From contig DHJP01000060.1 in the NCBI GenBank assembly GCA_002404395.1, forward strand, positions 1,054 to 16,177: a stretch of 15,124 nt of DNA, given 5' to 3'. Shown here piece after piece: positions 7,203 to 14,009 of the stretch; the first letter of the stretch is position 1, and every line of letters starts with the position of its first letter. This stretch comes from Clostridiales bacterium UBA4717. Lineage in GTDB: Bacteria > Bacillota > Clostridia > Oscillospirales > CAG-272. Under the pieces are notes generated by a model that was given only the letters and a program-made list of their open reading frames with translations, ran no database searches and was not told the origin of the DNA. Both the position numbers and the translations under genes were made by a program.

Positions 7203-7775
7203 TCATCGGTTTGCCGATGCGTCGTCGCCCTCGGGACGGATGCGAATGTAAAAGTTGAGCGTCATAAACACATTGAGCACAAGTAAGATCAGCTCGGACA
7301 AATTTGCCGCAATAGCAAGCGCGCCGCCGACCGCCGAAGCCGACGCGGGCAAAATCAAAAGTAAGATCCGCATTGCAAAGCAGATCATATTTATAACAAA
7401 ATTCCGTAACGCAGCCGACTGAAGCGAGCGGTCGTCGGCAAGCGACGCCACCTTGAAACAGCCGAAGTAGACGGCAAGATTACAAAGCAGGCTGAGCGCA
7501 TTGCACGCCGAATGAATCAATGAGCGTGCAAGTTCGCCGTCAACGGCAAAATATCGCACCGAAATATCCGCGCCGGCATGAAACAGATACATCGCTCCGA
7601 GCGCCGCCGACAGATAGATCAGATAGCGGAACGCACGCGAATAAACGCACAACCGCCGACCGGCGCAGATGAGAAATATCGTTCCCACCGCACCGACAAG
7701 CGAAAGTATGTAATTTGCTCCGACGGTGTAGCCGAAAGCAAAGAGATATCCGACGAACAGAAGTCCGAATCCCAT
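7203..7775 (-). CDS. Small polytopic membrane protein of unknown function
   Basis: Not recognised by function. The 190-aa product has about six probable membrane segments: near 3-20 (LLFVGYLFAFGYTV), 23-40, 50-66, 85-105, 125-143 and 150-178. The C-terminus is short and charged (RIRPEGDDASANR). The start MGFGLLFVGYLFAF is typical of small uncharacterised clostridial membrane proteins. The ATG at 7773-7775 lies 2 nt after the lepB stop, and GAGG of its SD is inside the last lepB codons, so it is translationally coupled to signal peptidase. It and the next gene may form a membrane pair; that is inference from order only. Confidence 0.78.
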   Translation of the reverse strand: MGFGLLFVGYLFAFGYTVGANYILSLVGAVGTIFLICAGRRLCVYSRAFRYLIYLSAALGAMYLFHAGADISVRYFAVDGELARSLIHSACNALSLLCNLAVYFGCFKVASLADDRSLQSAALRNFVINMICFAMRILLLILPASASAVGGALAIAANLSELILLVLNVFMTLNFYIRIRPEGDDASANR

Positions 7776-7777
7776 GT

Positions 7778-8383
7778 TTACCTCACAACGCCGAGGCGAG
7801 AAAGCGGCTTGATCCTGAAATAGACCTTACCGAACACATAACGCGTATCAATACTGCCGATATCCGTGCCGCGGCTGTCGTTTGAGCGGTTACGGTTATC
7901 ACCCATAACAAACAGTTCCCCCTCGGGGACCGTATACGGAAAAGTGCGGTCATACTGATTCATCTTTGCCGTAACAAAATTCACGTAGGGTTCCACGGCG
8001 GCTTTGCCGTCCGCGTCACGCGCTACAGGCTCTCCGTTAACATAGACGAGCCAATTTTCAAAATCGATATCGACCGTATCGCCGCCGACCGCAATAACGC
8101 GTTTTACAATGCCTTCGTCCAAATGGCTGTACGGTGACTGAAACACGATTATATCTCCCGGTTTATAGTCGGCACCGAGCGTCGATACTACCATGACCTC
8201 ACCGTCGTAAAGCGTTTTTTCCATCGACGGTCCCGATACCACGGTAAGTCTTCCGACAAACATGAAAATAAGCAACACCAGCGCAAGCGCAAATACAAAC
8301 ATTTCCGCGTAGTCATATATTTTCCGCGCTAAGCTCATGCCGGCATCGCGCCGATCACTTAACTTGCTTTCGTTCTCTTCCAA
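7778..8383 (-). CDS. lepB: Signal peptidase I
   Basis: Membrane-bound Ser/Lys protease that removes N-terminal signal peptides from exported proteins on the outer face of the membrane. Seen in 201 aa: one N-terminal membrane anchor (about 28-45, FVFALALVLLIFMFVG), nucleophile Ser53 in VVSGPSMEKTL (box B), the general base Lys94 in IVKRVIAVGGD (box D), and box E MGDNRNRSNDSR. This is the short Gram-positive (SipS-like) form. The start is a TTG at 8381-8383: GGAGG stands 9 nt upstream and the extension MEENESKLSDRRDAG is charged, as expected for a cytoplasmic tail; an internal ATG at 8338 is the alternative. It starts 20 nt after the apgM stop and is directly followed by the small membrane-protein gene. 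Confidence 0.95.
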   Translation of the reverse strand: MEENESKLSDRRDAGMSLARKIYDYAEMFVFALALVLLIFMFVGRLTVVSGPSMEKTLYDGEVMVVSTLGADYKPGDIIVFQSPYSHLDEGIVKRVIAVGGDTVDIDFENWLVYVNGEPVARDADGKAAVEPYVNFVTAKMNQYDRTFPYTVPEGELFVMGDNRNRSNDSRGTDIGSIDTRYVFGKVYFRIKPLSRLGVVR

Positions 8384-8403
8384 AACGCAGAACCTCCGAA
8401 AAT

Positions 8404-9615
8404 TTATTTTTCAATCATTATATCGAGCAGCTTGTACCCGTCGGGTATGTAAAGGGCGCATTTGCCGCACTCTTTTTCGCAATACTTGTCAACGCCCTCG
8501 TGTTCCGAAGCCGAAGAATAGAGCATGAAGCATACCGGCTCGGGCGAATGAGTACGCAGGCTCACCGGCGTGGGATGATCGGGAAGCACGAGGATCTTGA
8601 AGTCATCGCCCGAAGAGGCGAGATATTCATAAACCGGTGCGAGGATCTCATGGTCGATCCGCTCGATAGCAAGGATCTTATTATCAAGCTCGGCGCGATG
8701 ACCGCACTCGTCGGGGCCCTCCACATGGAGGTAGACAAGCGATTTTCCGCGCTCAAACGCATCGATCGCGGCGTCGGCTTTACCTTTATAGTTGGTATTG
8801 TAGTTTCCGGTAGCGCCTTCAACGTCGATCGATTCCATGCCCGCGCAAATGCCTATTCCCTTGATGAGGTCAACTGCGGAAATTACCGAGGCGTCAATTC
8901 CCCACTTTTCTTTAAAGGACGGCAGTGCGGGTTTTCTTCCGGGCGACCAGAACCACGCGGAGTTTGCCGGGCGCAGACCGCGCTCGCGACGGCTGACGTT
9001 TATCGGATGATTTTCCAAAATATCGTAGCTCTCGCGCATAATATCATAGAAAAATCTGCCGTCTTTATCCTTAGGGAGATAATCTGCGATCTTTCTTGTA
9101 AGTATATCGTGCGGACGTGCAAATTCATAACGTTCGATACCGTTTTCAAGTATCATGCAATGACGGTATGACACACCGGTATAAAAGTGCAATCCGTCTC
9201 TTCCGAAGTGCGCTTCAAGCGTTTTTATAAGCTCGTCTGCCTCTGCTGTCGTTATCTCATCGGCACTGTGGTCGAGCATAGTGCGCTCGTCGTAATCACA
9301 GTCCTCTTCACTGAGCGTAACAAGATTGCAACGGTAAGCGGTATCACTCGGGTTCATATGAAGTCCCATACTCATCGCTTCAAGCGGGCTTCTGCCCTTT
9401 GAAAATACCTTGGGGTCATATGAAAGTATGGCAAGATTGGCAGTGTCACTTTCCGGAACCATTCCTTTCGGCACGTTAAGCACGCTGCCGCAAAGCGATT
9501 TTTTTGCAAGCTTATCCATACAAGGCTTATCCGCCGCTTCAAGCGGGGTTTTACCGCCGAGCGACTCGATCGGATAATCGGCGGCGCCGTCGCATACAAG
9601 TACAAGATATTTCAT
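8404..9615 (-). CDS. apgM: Cofactor-independent phosphoglycerate mutase, archaeal (ApgM) type
   Basis: Alkaline-phosphatase-superfamily metalloenzyme expected to interconvert 3- and 2-phosphoglycerate. Close bacterial relatives carry the name 'proposed homoserine kinase' in family models, so a role in threonine synthesis is an alternative. Seen in 403 aa: VCDGAADYP with metal ligand Asp9, the phospho-acceptor Ser56 in PESDTANLAIL, GRSPLEAMSMG, EGPDECGHRAELDNK and LPDHPTPVSLRTHSPEPV, which supply the other Asp/His ligands. The ATG at 9613-9615 has GGGAGG 4 nt upstream, preceded by a stem-loop. It is the first gene of the run leading to lepB, two membrane proteins and topB. No thr or hom gene lies in the window to support the homoserine kinase idea. 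Confidence 0.88.
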   Translation of the reverse strand: MKYLVLVCDGAADYPIESLGGKTPLEAADKPCMDKLAKKSLCGSVLNVPKGMVPESDTANLAILSYDPKVFSKGRSPLEAMSMGLHMNPSDTAYRCNLVTLSEEDCDYDERTMLDHSADEITTAEADELIKTLEAHFGRDGLHFYTGVSYRHCMILENGIERYEFARPHDILTRKIADYLPKDKDGRFFYDIMRESYDILENHPINVSRRERGLRPANSAWFWSPGRKPALPSFKEKWGIDASVISAVDLIKGIGICAGMESIDVEGATGNYNTNYKGKADAAIDAFERGKSLVYLHVEGPDECGHRAELDNKILAIERIDHEILAPVYEYLASSGDDFKILVLPDHPTPVSLRTHSPEPVCFMLYSSASEHEGVDKYCEKECGKCALYIPDGYKLLDIMIEK

Positions 9616-9625
9616 AATTCCTCCC

Positions 9626-9640
9626 TGCCGCCGAGCGGCA
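9626..9640 (-). promoter_or_regulatory. Leader stem-loop before apgM
   Basis: Read on the minus strand, TGCCGC-TCG-GCGGCA after GTGTTTG: a perfect 6-bp stem with a 3-nt loop, adjoining the GGGAGG SD and 10 nt before the ATG. It may limit or guide ribosome access to the SD. Confidence 0.6.
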
Positions 9641-9725
9641 CAAACACTTTATAACAAAACAACAAAGCCAGACGGCAAGGGCAAAAGCCGCTTTACTGCC
9701 GCAGTGTGCTTCACATATCTGAAAA

Positions 9726-9754
9726 ATTATACAACTTCAGCGTGTCAAAAACAA
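9726..9754 (-). promoter_or_regulatory. Candidate sigma-A promoter for the apgM operon
   Basis: On the minus strand a perfect TATAAT (9726-9731) with TTGTTT (9749-9754) at a 17-nt spacing. A TTGACA also lies inside the spacer but only 11 nt from the -10 box, too close for a normal promoter. The leader would be about 100 nt. Confidence 0.55.
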
Positions 9755-9823
9755 CGCCTGTCCGACAAAATTTACATTTTATTTTAATTTTTGCGCGCCC
9801 TCCACAAAAATATTCCGATACTA

Positions 9824-9852
9824 TTGACTTAACGGCTTGAAATTGTTATAAT
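9824..9852 (+). promoter_or_regulatory. Sigma-A promoter for prfB
   Basis: TTGACT (9824-9829), 17-nt spacer, TATAAT (9847-9852): eleven of twelve consensus bases at ideal spacing. Transcription would begin near 9859, giving a leader of about 65 nt that contains the stem-loop at 9891-9909. Confidence 0.85.
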
Positions 9853-9890
9853 ATTTTTGTATTGACTTTTGGAAAAAGATTTAATTTTTT

Positions 9891-9909
9891 GCACCGCCGC
9901 AAGCGGTGC
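9891..9909 (+). promoter_or_regulatory. Leader stem-loop before prfB
   Basis: GCACCGC pairs with GCGGTGC around CGCAA, a perfect 7-bp stem after a run of six Ts. It ends 5 nt before the GGAG SD and 16 nt before the TTG start. It is the longest stem of the recurrent leader hairpins in the window. Confidence 0.65.
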
Positions 9910-9925
9910 GGAACGGAGAATTGAT

Positions 9926-11047
9926 TTGATTATTCAACTTGAAGAAGCGAAATATGCGCTTCAGGGAATGCGCCCCGAAATCAAAGAACTCGGAGACGCC
10001 ATTCAGATCGACAAGCTGCGAGAAAAAGCTGCCGAGCTTGAAAAGCAGACTTTTGAAGCCGACTTCTGGAATGACCAGGAGAATTCGGGCAAGGTCTTAC
10101 GTCAGGTCAAGCAGCTCAAGGACCGCATAAAATCATACGAGTCGCTGTCCTCACGCCTTGAAGACGCGATCGTGCTTGCCGAGCTCGGGATCGACGAGGG
10201 CGATGAAAGCCTCATACCCGAGGTGGAAAACGAGCTTGCCGAGATCCGCAAAGAGGAGGAACGTCAGCGTATCGAAATTTTGCTCTCGGGCGAATACGAC
10301 CGCAACAACGCCATAGTATCGTTCCATCCGGGCGCAGGCGGCACCGAAGCGCAGGATTGGGCGCTCATGCTCTATCGTATGTATACCCGTTGGGGCGAGA
10401 AACACGGTTACAATGTCAAGCTTTTGGATTGGCTTGACGGCGAAGAAGCCGGGCTCAAAAGCGCTACCATAATGGTCGAGGGTATCAACGCTTACGGCTA
10501 TCTTAAGAGCGAAAACGGCGTTCACAGACTTGTCAGAGTCTCGCCGTTCGACGCATCGGGAAGACGCCATACCTCTTTTGCCTCGGTGGAAGTAATGCCT
10601 GAGTTTGAGGACGACGGCAAGATCGAGATCCGAGACGAAGATATCGAAGTGACTGCTCACAGATCGAGCGGCGCAGGAGGTCAGCACATCAACAAGACCG
10701 ACTCCGCGATACGAATTTTACACATTCCGACCGGAATCGTCGTCGGCTGTCAGACCGAGCGCAGTCAGCTTCAGAATAAAGAAACCGCGATGAAGATGTT
10801 AAAAAGCAAGCTTATGGAGATCAAAGCGCGCGAAAAGCTTGAGCGTATCGAGGACATTCAGGGCAACAAGACCAACATTGAGTGGGGCGCGCAGATACGT
10901 TCCTATGTATTCATGCCCTACACGCTTGCAAAGGACACGCGCACCGGCTATGAAGACGGAAACATCAATGCGGTCATGGACGGCGAGATCGACGGATTCA
11001 TTAACGCGTATCTCAAAGCCAACGCCGGAAAAAATCAGGAGATCTGA
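9926..11047 (+). CDS. prfB: Peptide chain release factor 2 (RF2), single-frame version with TTG start
   Basis: RF2 recognises UGA and UAA in the ribosomal A site and triggers peptide release. Seen: the stop-recognition tripeptide SPF (206-208, VRVSPFDASGR), the catalytic GGQ loop (251-253, SSGAGGQHINKTDSA) and the N-terminal helical domain ending in FWNDQE. The product is about 373 aa, normal for RF2. The start is a TTG at 9926 with GGAG 7 nt upstream and a product beginning MIIQLEEAKYAL, which aligns with family N-termini; a further TTG at 9869 lies only about 10 nt behind the predicted transcription start and has no SD. The in-frame UGA of the classical autoregulatory +1 frameshift site is absent: the frame is open throughout. 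The gene has its own consensus promoter. Confidence 0.96.
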   Translation: MIIQLEEAKYALQGMRPEIKELGDAIQIDKLREKAAELEKQTFEADFWNDQENSGKVLRQVKQLKDRIKSYESLSSRLEDAIVLAELGIDEGDESLIPEVENELAEIRKEEERQRIEILLSGEYDRNNAIVSFHPGAGGTEAQDWALMLYRMYTRWGEKHGYNVKLLDWLDGEEAGLKSATIMVEGINAYGYLKSENGVHRLVRVSPFDASGRRHTSFASVEVMPEFEDDGKIEIRDEDIEVTAHRSSGAGGQHINKTDSAIRILHIPTGIVVGCQTERSQLQNKETAMKMLKSKLMEIKAREKLERIEDIQGNKTNIEWGAQIRSYVFMPYTLAKDTRTGYEDGNINAVMDGEIDGFINAYLKANAGKNQEI

Positions 11048-11211
11048 GCATATCCGAAAGTTTATTTTCCGCAGAAGCGGCTCGGGGAATAGTGCGAACG
11101 AGAGCTCTCTCCTAAGTAAGCTCTTTTGTTAACGCCGCAAATCCCGCGCCGCGTTCGGTGTGAAATTGTAAGTTTACTTTTTGAGCCGTCTACGGCGGCA
11201 TAGGAATCAGT
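11048..11211 (+). other. Intergenic region, prfB to esterase
   Basis: No gene seen. A weak terminator-like element, GAGAGC (about 11100) pairing with GCTCTT before TTTGTT (to about 11130), may end prfB, but the stem is only six pairs with a 14-nt loop. No convincing promoter for the esterase was found. Near the end lies the GCCG/CGGC leader stem-loop. Confidence 0.35.
11185..11196 (+). promoter_or_regulatory. Leader stem-loop before the alpha/beta-hydrolase gene
   Basis: GCCG-TCTA-CGGC directly after CTTTTTGA, 15 nt before the GTG start and ahead of the AGGA SD. The stem is the shortest of the set (4 bp), but position and the preceding T-run match the other leaders. Confidence 0.45.
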
Positions 11212-11925
11212 GTGATAAACTCAAACGATTTTGAAAAACACGAATTTACCGGGAAACGCGGGCTTACACTGCCCTATCGACTTTATAAGCCTGCGGGAGT
11301 TTTCGACTCGCCGCGTCCTTTGCTTGTGTTTCTGCACGGTGCGGGCGAGCGCGGAACCGACAACGAAAAAACGCTCAACGGCGTTTCGCCTTTTGCGCCC
11401 GAATACGCGATCGACTTTGAAAAATACGGCGCATATTTTTTGGTGCCTCAGTGTCCCGTCGATATGCAATGGGTAAATACCCCGTTTGACAGCGGAGTGT
11501 ATTTGCAGACGGATACTCCGCTCTCACTGCCTCTTGAAACCGCACAGGAGCTGATCGACTTCATAGCCGACGAGTATGCAATCGACACCTCGCGGCTCTA
11601 CTTAATGGGCGCGTCAATGGGAGGATACGGAACTTGGGACTCTGTCACAAGATTTCCCGGCAAATTCAGAGCCGCTATGCCGATCTGCGGCGGCGCAGAC
11701 CCCTCGGTCTCCGACAGGCTCAAAGCCGCCGGAACCGATATATGGACTTTCCACGGCGACGCCGACAACACTGTTCCGCCTAAGGGCACAAGAGCCATGG
11801 TTGCCGCGCTCGAAAAGCTCGGCGCAAATATAACATACAGTGAATATCCGGGCGTAGGTCACGGTGTATGGATAGAGGTTCATAAAACCAAGATTGTATA
11901 CGATTGGCTTTTCAGCAAACGCTGA
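11212..11925 (+). CDS. Cytoplasmic alpha/beta-hydrolase esterase (PHB-depolymerase/CE1-like)
   Basis: Predicted serine esterase of the prolyl-oligopeptidase/CE1-like alpha/beta-hydrolase group; the natural ester is unknown (acylated sugars or feruloyl-type esters are possible by family). Seen in 237 aa: oxyanion-hole motif FLHGAGERG (40-48), nucleophile Ser135 in MGASMGGYG, acid Asp185 in FHGDADNTVPP, and His217 in GVGHGVW. There is no signal peptide, so it probably acts on imported substrate. The GTG start at 11212 has AGGA 6 nt upstream. It lies between prfB and the transketolase pair on the same strand, with gaps of 164 and 107 nt, so it is probably a separate unit. An 11-bp perfect hairpin spans its stop codon. 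Confidence 0.88.
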   Translation: MINSNDFEKHEFTGKRGLTLPYRLYKPAGVFDSPRPLLVFLHGAGERGTDNEKTLNGVSPFAPEYAIDFEKYGAYFLVPQCPVDMQWVNTPFDSGVYLQTDTPLSLPLETAQELIDFIADEYAIDTSRLYLMGASMGGYGTWDSVTRFPGKFRAAMPICGGADPSVSDRLKAAGTDIWTFHGDADNTVPPKGTRAMVAALEKLGANITYSEYPGVGHGVWIEVHKTKIVYDWLFSKR

Positions 11926-11931
11926 AAAGCC
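11906..11931. terminator. Perfect hairpin spanning the esterase stop codon
   Basis: GGCTTTTCAGC (11906-11916) and GCTGAAAAGCC (11921-11931) pair perfectly around AAAC. The last codons and the TGA stop of the esterase are inside it. No T-tract follows, so it may be a Rho-type or 3'-end stability hairpin rather than a full intrinsic terminator. Confidence 0.5.
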
Positions 11932-11986
11932 TCAACTCCGACAACTCCGCAACGTAATTTTCAAAATACAGCCGCGATAGCATATC

Positions 11987-12005
11987 GTCCGATGTTCACT
12001 CGGAC
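11987..12005 (+). promoter_or_regulatory. Leader hairpin before the transketolase N subunit
   Basis: GTCCGA pairs with TCGGAC around a 7-nt loop, 27 nt before the ATG. It lacks the preceding T-run and close SD spacing of the other leaders, so it is a weaker or different case. Confidence 0.35.
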
Positions 12006-12032
12006 ACCCGACTGAAAGAAAGGGAAAAAGTA

Positions 12033-12851
12033 ATGAAGCAAACAAATGAGTTTCTCGCAGAAACCGCAAGAAAAATACGTATCGGCATAATTGAGGGCGT
12101 GTACAACGCCGCATCGGGTCATCCCGGCGGCTCGCTTTCGATCGCTGATCTGCTTTCATTTCTCTATTTTGAAGAAATGAATATTGATCCCGATTCTCCC
12201 CAAGCTCCCGAGCGCGACCGCTTCGTGCTCTCAAAGGGACACGCCGCGCCCGCACTCTATTCGGCGCTCGCAAACCGCGGTTATTTCCCTGTTGACGAAC
12301 TTAAGACACTGCGTAAGATCGACAGCCGTCTCCAAGGGCACCCCGACATGAAAGGGACTCCCGGAGTCGATATGTCCACAGGTTCGCTCGGTCTCGGTAT
12401 TTCCGCCGCCTGCGGAATGGCAATGGCCGGAAAACTCTCGGGCAGCTCATACAGAGTCTACACGGTGCTCGGCGACGGAGAGAGCGAGGAAGGACAAGTT
12501 TGGGAGGCTTCGATGTTTGCCGCTCATTATAAGCTTGACAATCTTTGTGTATTTCTTGATTTCAACGGCTTGCAGATAGACGGTCCGGTTTCCGAGGTCA
12601 TCGGTCCCGCGCCTTTTAAAGAAAAATTTGAAGCATTCGGTTGGAATGTGATCGAAGTAAACGGACATGATTTCGACGAGCTTCGCGCCGCCGCGGCAGA
12701 CGCCAGAGCCTGCAAGGGCAAGCCCACGATCGTAATTATGAAAACCGTCAAGGGACGCGGTGTTTCGTACATGGAAAACCAAGTCGGCTGGCACGGTGCA
12801 GCCCCCAAAGAAGAACAGTACAAGCAGGCGCTTGCCGAGCTTAACGCATAA
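12033..12851 (+). CDS. Transketolase, N-terminal (thiamine-diphosphate-binding) subunit
   Basis: First half of a split transketolase, which moves two-carbon ketol units between sugar phosphates in the non-oxidative pentose phosphate pathway. Seen in 272 aa: SGHPGGSLSIADLL with His30, LSKGHAAPALY with His70, QGHPDM with His103, and the thiamine-diphosphate/Mg motif beginning GDGESEEGQVWEA (148-) and ending at Asn178 in DFNGLQIDG. It ends where the pyrimidine-binding domain would begin, so it needs the next gene. SD is GGGA about 8 nt before the ATG. The partner starts 77 nt downstream on the same strand. Members of this split family can also be assigned to other ketose metabolism, but transketolase is the best reading. 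Confidence 0.95.
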   Translation: MKQTNEFLAETARKIRIGIIEGVYNAASGHPGGSLSIADLLSFLYFEEMNIDPDSPQAPERDRFVLSKGHAAPALYSALANRGYFPVDELKTLRKIDSRLQGHPDMKGTPGVDMSTGSLGLGISAACGMAMAGKLSGSSYRVYTVLGDGESEEGQVWEASMFAAHYKLDNLCVFLDFNGLQIDGPVSEVIGPAPFKEKFEAFGWNVIEVNGHDFDELRAAAADARACKGKPTIVIMKTVKGRGVSYMENQVGWHGAAPKEEQYKQALAELNA

Positions 12852-12899
12852 CCGCGGTCGGAGTGTCCGACAACTATCGTCAGTTTGCTTGATTTTTGA

Positions 12900-12914
12900 A
12901 CCGGCTCCGCCGGT
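12900..12914 (+). promoter_or_regulatory. Leader stem-loop before the transketolase C subunit
   Basis: ACCGGC-TCC-GCCGGT directly after GATTTTTGA, a perfect 6-bp stem with a 3-nt loop, 14 nt before the ATG and just ahead of the GGAG SD. It lies inside the tkt operon gap, so it cannot depend on a nearby promoter and may act at translation. Confidence 0.6.
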
Positions 12915-12928
12915 ATTGGAGATAGATC

Positions 12929-13870
12929 ATGTCAGAGAAAATTGCTACCCGAGAAGCATACGGCTCCGCGCTTGCGGAATTCGGCGCTCATTATGAAAAC
13001 CTCGTAGTGCTTGACGCCGACCTTGCCGAAGCTACCAAAACCATAAAATTCAAGAAAGCATTTCCCGAGCGTTTTATTGACTGCGGAATTGCCGAGGGCA
13101 ATATGATGGCAGTCGCCGCAGGACTTGCCGCTGCGGGAAAAATTCCTTTTGCCAGCACTTTTGCGATGTTTGCCGCCGGCAGAGCCTTTGAGCAGATCAG
13201 AAACGCGATCGCTTATCCGCATTTGAATGTCAAGATCGGCGCTACTCACGCCGGAATCTCGGTCGGTGAGGACGGCGCTACCCATCAGTGTCTTGAAGAT
13301 ATAGCTACCATGCGCGCCGTACCTGGCATGGTGATCGTCAATCCGGCAGACGCAGTTGAAGCGCGCGCTGCTGTCGAAGCCGCGATCAACTATGTCGGTC
13401 CCATGTATATGCGCTTCGGCAGACTCGCCGTTCCTACGCTTTTTGACGGAAGTTACAAATTCGAACTCGGAAAAGGTATAATACTAAGAGAAGGTACCGA
13501 TGTAACGCTCGTTGCAACCGGACTCATGGTACACGAAGCGATTGCAGCAGGCGAACTGCTCGCAAACGAAGGCATCAGTGCAAGAATTGTCAATATCCAT
13601 ACGATCAAGCCGCTTGACCGCGAGCTGATACTTGACAGTGCGCGTAAGACCGGCGCGATAGTTACCGCAGAGGAGCACAATATCATCGGCGGTCTCGGAA
13701 GCGCGATCTGCGAGCTGTTGTCCGAAGAATTGCCGACTCCCGTGATCCGAATCGGAACAAACGACGTGTTCGGCAGATCCGGCAACGTGCCTTCCCTGCT
13801 TGAAGCTTACGGACTTACCGCCGCAAACATTGCCGCAAGCGCAAAAAAGGCTGTTGCAAGTAAGAAATAA
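12929..13870 (+). CDS. Transketolase, C-terminal subunit
   Basis: Second half of the split transketolase, carrying the pyrimidine-binding and C-terminal domains. Seen in 313 aa: the catalytic glutamate that activates thiamine diphosphate, Glu56 in DCGIAEGNMM, then ASTFAMFAAGRAFEQIRN, the GATHAGISVGEDGATHQ loop, and a C-terminal domain from about 190 with VTLVATGLMVHEA and VTAEEHNIIGGLGSAI. GGAG stands 7 nt before the ATG. Together with the upstream subunit it gives a full-length enzyme of about 585 residues. It is the last gene of the unit and is followed 11 nt later by a strong terminator. Confidence 0.95.
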   Translation: MSEKIATREAYGSALAEFGAHYENLVVLDADLAEATKTIKFKKAFPERFIDCGIAEGNMMAVAAGLAAAGKIPFASTFAMFAAGRAFEQIRNAIAYPHLNVKIGATHAGISVGEDGATHQCLEDIATMRAVPGMVIVNPADAVEARAAVEAAINYVGPMYMRFGRLAVPTLFDGSYKFELGKGIILREGTDVTLVATGLMVHEAIAAGELLANEGISARIVNIHTIKPLDRELILDSARKTGAIVTAEEHNIIGGLGSAICELLSEELPTPVIRIGTNDVFGRSGNVPSLLEAYGLTAANIAASAKKAVASKK

Positions 13871-13881
13871 GCTGTAAATAC

Positions 13882-13929
13882 AAAAATCCGACCGGAGTAT
13901 ACAACCTTGTATCCCACGGTCGGATTTTT
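13882..13929. terminator. Strong bidirectional intrinsic terminator
   Basis: AAAAATCCGACCG (13882-13894) pairs perfectly with CGGTCGGATTTTT (13917-13929), and TACA/TGTA can pair in the centre. T-runs follow on both strands, so it serves both the rightward transketolase genes and the leftward GH127 gene that converge here. Confidence 0.93.
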
Positions 13930-14009
13930 TATTGCCGATACAATACTCTGAGAGATCGTAAGCAAAGAATATAATTTTTGCCTTTTATCGCTCCTGTTTG
14001 AAAAACTGC

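Larger units (their letters stand above)
9616..9925. other. Divergent control region between apgM and prfB
   Basis: A 310-bp stretch without a gene. From left to right it holds the apgM SD and leader stem-loop, a two-tier inverted repeat (CGGCA 9673-9677 with TGCCG 9697-9701, GGC/GCC inside) in the apgM leader, a candidate apgM promoter (9726-9754), an AT-rich stretch, a consensus prfB promoter (9824-9852) and the prfB leader stem-loop with its SD. Confidence 0.7.

Noticed and set aside
8500..9171. Plus-strand open frame of 223 codons
   Set aside because: It lies wholly inside apgM on the opposite strand, without SD or family motif.
9731..9748. TTGACA as -35 box of apgM
   Set aside because: Only 11 nt separate it from the TATAAT; TTGTTT at a 17-nt spacing is the better partner.
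9869..9925. Upstream TTG start for prfB
   Set aside because: It falls about 10 nt after the predicted transcription start and has no SD; RF2 homologues begin near the TTG at 9926.
13882..13929. Riboswitch or T-box-like leader
   Set aside because: It lies after the stop codons of two convergent genes and is explained as a bidirectional terminator.
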